Shown here: positions 60,161 to 64,000 of the stretch, in pieces
Position numbering within the stretch: position 1 is the stretch's first letter
How the letters are laid out: each line of letters begins with the position of its first letter
Source of the DNA: Pelargonium tetragonum
Taxonomy: Eukaryota; Streptophyta; Magnoliopsida; Geraniales; Geraniaceae
Length of the DNA stretch: 64,000 nucleotides
Direction: 5' to 3'
Assembly: GCA_036897445.1 (NCBI GenBank)
Contig: JAYMTL010000041.1
Location: 62,001-126,000, forward strand
Program-made: the position numbers and the translations under genes
The notes under the pieces: generated by a model
The model's input: the letters and a program-made list of their open reading frames with translations, nothing else
Databases searched by the model: none
What the model was told of the DNA's origin: nothing

Positions 60161-63100
60161 TAAGCAGGTTGCTCTTAAAGGGTTTCTTCTTTACTTGCTT
60201 TAGGGTAATAAGTTTTTACAAGGAATTGTTAAAAGGAGGAGATCCTCTTGTTAGCTTTATTAGGAGCTTAGAAAGATCTTTTTAAACGAACGTAAAAGTC
60301 TAATATGTACAATCCAATCAGTTTAATGGAGAGACTTACTCAGGTTTTCTTGCATTTAAATGGCCTTAGAATTTTTTTAGTATTCTTGTAATTCATAGAG
60401 ATTTATTGCCTTTAGTTAGATTTCTTTTGAAAATATTTACGAAACCTTAATTAAAATATAATAGGAGTCTCAAAAGAAAAAAGTAGTAGGAATTTTCTAT
60501 TTAAATAGTTAACCCTTTATTAGGAAGTTAAGAAATAACAAGGTTAGGTGTCTAGCTAATAAGGAGCCTCCCTTTATAAAGTACCTTGGCTTTTTTTACA
60601 AGGTTTAGGGGCGAAGTAAAGTATAAAGTATGGAGTGTCCTAGGTATGTTAAGTAGATCTTGGTAAAGCTTGTTTTCTTTTTATTCTCTATACTGGTCGA
60701 GAGTTTAAATAAAGTGTAACAAGTCACAGGGAAATTGAAAAGTTTACAGGAAAGATTCTTTCTACAGATATCTAATTTGGAATACAATTAAGAGGTAATT
60801 CTTAGTTTTATGTATTTGATCTCACTCCATTGTCTTACATACAATAGTAGAAATAAATCAAAGAAATTGAGTGATGGAATAGGGAAACCCAAATAAGCAT
60901 GCAATTACTGACATAGGTCATAAGAGTTTAAGGGTTACCACATTTACAAACAAAAAACTTTATTGATTATCTCCCACGTCTAGAAATCCGTGTAACACCT
61001 CAACTCCAAGGTTTCTCTTATAAATAGAACTGTTCCGTTCAAAAAGTGTCTTGTTTATACTAATTTGGTAATTGTGGATCCAGTACTTAATACCTCAAAA
61101 AAGGCCTAAACTCAAGTACTACTTCACTTTCAAGTGCGGCAACTGCCGTATGCTATAACTTGTTTTTGTTTATTTCGTTTAGTAACATGGGACATAAAAG
61201 GGCTTGTGAATCCGCACTTCAAAAAAAAATCATTTAGCTAGAACAAATACTTGTAATAGGCAAGAATAAAGAGGAGTTTTTGTTTCCTATTGGGTAGAGA
61301 TATTCTTTTTGAGTGGGTTTTTGTAGTAAAGACCTTAAAAAAGGATTCTAAGTTAGAGGGGTAAAATTGTTTCTATTCAGGGGCGGTTTGCGGAATACGA
61401 GACGAAAATAGGTATCCTTAGGGGGGTATTAAGTATTAGCTTGCAACGGGGTACTTGCATAACTCCAAAGGAATTTTTGTTCACGTTTAGGAATTACTTA
61501 AATAAGGTATTGCCCTCTTGTTAGCAAGAAGAATTTGAGGAAAGATAAAGAAGGGTTCTCGATCAAGTTAACGAAGAGGTAATTTATTAAGGGTAAGTTT
61601 AGGGAGCCGCTAGGTTTTAATGATTGTGCGTCTCGTTTTACATTCCCTTATATTACGGTAGCATTTCTGAGGTTTCTGTACAACATTCAAGTTCTAAATT
61701 AAGCAAAAGAAGTAATTGTCGCTTTCAGTTAGATAAAAGAATTCCTTTTATGTTCTTAACACACCACTTAAAATTCCCTCACAAAGTCTAGGGAGGTATA
61801 TATAATGATGCTCAAGTTACGGATGGGTTTTACTCACCAGCCAGTTACGTTTAACTACTCTGATAAGTGAGATAAGTTGTTTTTGTTAAGGGAGCGCTCC
61901 AACAAGAGGTTTCTAATTGCATAACTTGTTTAGTTCGGGAAACAAGGCGTACCCCGCTTTAGTAATTCAAAGAAAACAAAGAAACTTTAAGAGCAGCTCA
62001 ACTCCTTAATGAATGAAATCAAATACTTTTCAATAAAAGCTCAGAAAAAGTTTTCGGGAATTAAATAGAATAATACCAAAGTTTCTATCTAGAATGTCAT
62101 TTATCCTCTATCCTCAGTTTCGATACTCAGTAAAAAAGTGTTTCCCTTGTTTTGACTATTTTTCGTTAAATTTTATTATATAATTTTGAAGCTGCTTATG
62201 CTCGCTTAATACTAAGACCACTTTCTTTAACTTCCTAACAAAATAAGAGTACTAGCTCCTAACAAGAAGAGTTTTGTTGGAGAGACTCGTAAAGGTATAG
62301 CTCTAAGTTTAGGTATGAAGGTTAAAACTAGGAAACACTAAAATAGATATTTTAGTAAATAAGATAAGGAGCCCCGCTTACTACATAAGTTCATTTTGTT
62401 ACTTACTCTATGAAATAATCAAAGTGTTAAACCTCTCAACTTATGAGAAACCTAAAGCAACCGAAGCTTTCGGGCTAAACCCAATTAGTATAAGAGGCAA
62501 GCTCTCTATTTTCTCGTCTACATTCCAGAAAAGGATTCCTTTTCACTCCCAGAAATCCGTAGAATATATACTTATTTAGATAACTTGGTTATCCCAGACA
62601 TGTATAGGTTACAACAACTATATGGGCAAAAGAAAGAAGGAACTCCTTATATAACTTTTACGGTACTTATACTGCGAAGAAATACTAAATAGCTCCAGTT
62701 AAAAGCTACACTTGACCTTGCTTGATGTAAAAAGTATGAGATTGTCAAAGGAAAGTCTCCTTATACTTGCTTGGTTTTAGTCTTCTAGATTTTTCTTTTT
62801 ATGCTATGGAATTTTAGTTTACATAATCTATTTTCTCGTTTTGTATAAAATTCTGACCCCCCCATTGTTGTATTGACAAGTTAAGTTTCTAGGATTCAAA
62901 AGTCGTTGATATTGGTTACTTCAGGACCTGTAAACTCTAGCTTTTATAAATGAGAATTTTTATCCTATTTATAAATTTCTTTAGTAAGTAGCACCCTTTG
63001 TACTGTTCCTTGACTTTTGTAACCGTCTTTTTTCTTAAATAGGGGGCTCATTTTTGTGGTCATTAAGTACGATATAACAAAGGTGCTAAAGGGGAAGCTC

Positions 63101-64000
63101 TAGCTTGTGTTGTATATTTTCCGGATTAGCCCAGTCTCTCAAAGCCTCCTTAATTCCTTTTACAAAGTATAGAATTCTTATCAGAAATAGGTTTACTAAA
63201 CCCAGAAAAATTTTAGACTTTTTGTAGCATGAGCGTGAAGGCAGGGAGTCTTTTAAATTTTAACACGTCAAAGTCTTTTTGAGATATCCTACTTCGGGTT
63301 ATCCCCTCCTTATTTATTTACAGTAAAGTAAAATATATAATAAAATCCCGGATTATTTTAATATCCAAACTTGATTTTGTTCGCCTCGAAAAAACCGCAG
63401 AGTAAGGGGCGCGTCAACAAAACGCCTTGCAATTATTTCCGAACTTACAGTATTGCTCTTACTCCAAGGGAAGTTAGATTCCGCTTATGGGTAACACTAT
63501 ACGAACCTCTAGAAAAACTTTTAGATGCAAATAAGTAAGAATTCCAAAGTTAGGTTGGAGAATGCGGTTGCTAAGGACCTTACTTAAAAAAATCTTTATG
63601 ACTTAAAATTTGTTTACGAGGACTGCGTTAAACTGGCTACGAGGGTGTCATTTATTAAAGTCTTTTCGGGCAAACTTAAGGGACCAACCTCTAGATTTGC
63701 AAATATAAGTTATTCCTAAACAAGAGTACGAGATTACGAAATTTTAGTAACTTACGAAACAAAGGAAACCCCACTTAAATTACACTTAATTTGTTCCAAA
63801 ACTAGTAAAGCCCTAATATAACTTGTACTTCGCGAAGACCCCAGGTTTCGAATTTCAAAAGGGAACCCTAAAAAATTCTTTATAAGGCAGTCCCAGCTTA
63901 CCAGAATACTTGTGGAGTTTGGACAATAAAGTTATAGCTTTTCATTTCAAATGCATTTCGATTTACCTGATAGACTTGCTTAATTTACTGTGTTGATAGA
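60161..64000. other. gene-free mutated DNA
   Basis: AT-rich to the end of the window with the same GC clots as elsewhere. The longest frame is about 60 codons. No gene, RNA or repeat can be supported. Confidence 0.5.

Noticed and set aside
1-64000. Organelle genome (mitochondrion or plastid) as the source
   Set aside because: No organellar protein motif, rRNA word or dense tRNA set was found in 64 kb, and the dinucleotide bias fits RIP-mutated nuclear DNA better. The bacterial-type tRNA-Cys can be an insertion.
1-64000. Genes hidden by insertional RNA editing or a changed genetic code
   Set aside because: I looked for cox1- and cob-type words and rRNA cores that should survive such systems and found none; all three stop codons are common, so a single reassignment would not open long frames.

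Overview
This window is an AT-rich, essentially gene-free block of DNA (about 35% GC in the stretches I counted by hand). No intact protein gene, rRNA, CRISPR array or complete transposon can be recognised in it. The longest open frame is 156 codons and only a handful exceed 100, which is no more than random DNA of this composition would give. There is no GC-balanced gene island anywhere.

The clearest signal is in the dinucleotides. In three separate 240-base samples (7501-7740, 30001-30240, 53041-53280) TpA exceeds ApT by 1.4 to 1.7 fold, while CpA+TpG is only about 0.7 times ApC+GpT. High TpA with low CpA/TpG is the established footprint of repeat-induced point mutation (RIP), the C-to-T process that fungi of the Pezizomycotina apply to duplicated DNA. 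I therefore infer a nuclear AT-rich isochore, pericentromeric or subtelomeric block of a filamentous ascomycete, built from old, saturated repeats. This is inference: no species marker is present.

Layout. 1-8.8 kb: mutated filler, with one C-over-G skewed block near 3.6-4.2 kb. 8.8-9.0 kb: a TpA-saturated block. 12.0-12.2 kb: a small, less mutated island. 16.9-17.6 kb: a second TpA-saturated block. 18.1-18.7 kb: a tRNA relic followed by a less mutated coding fossil. 27.5-28.4 kb: the best coding relic, a 292-codon plus-strand frame with only about four breaks in a patch that lacks the RIP bias. 36.03-36.08 kb: a perfect 20-bp inverted repeat. 43.3-44.9 kb: a long C-rich/G-poor block. 48-60 kb: a family of three diverged dispersed repeats, a tRNA-like sequence (48.4 kb), two doubtful open frames (50.3 and 52.0 kb) and a cloverleaf-complete tRNA-Cys(GCA)-like sequence on the minus strand (56.6 kb). 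The rest is anonymous mutated DNA.

The picture is one of decay rather than function: repeats duplicated, mutated and drifting, with a few patches that either arrived later or were never targeted. These patches and the tRNA-like units deserve a homology search first.
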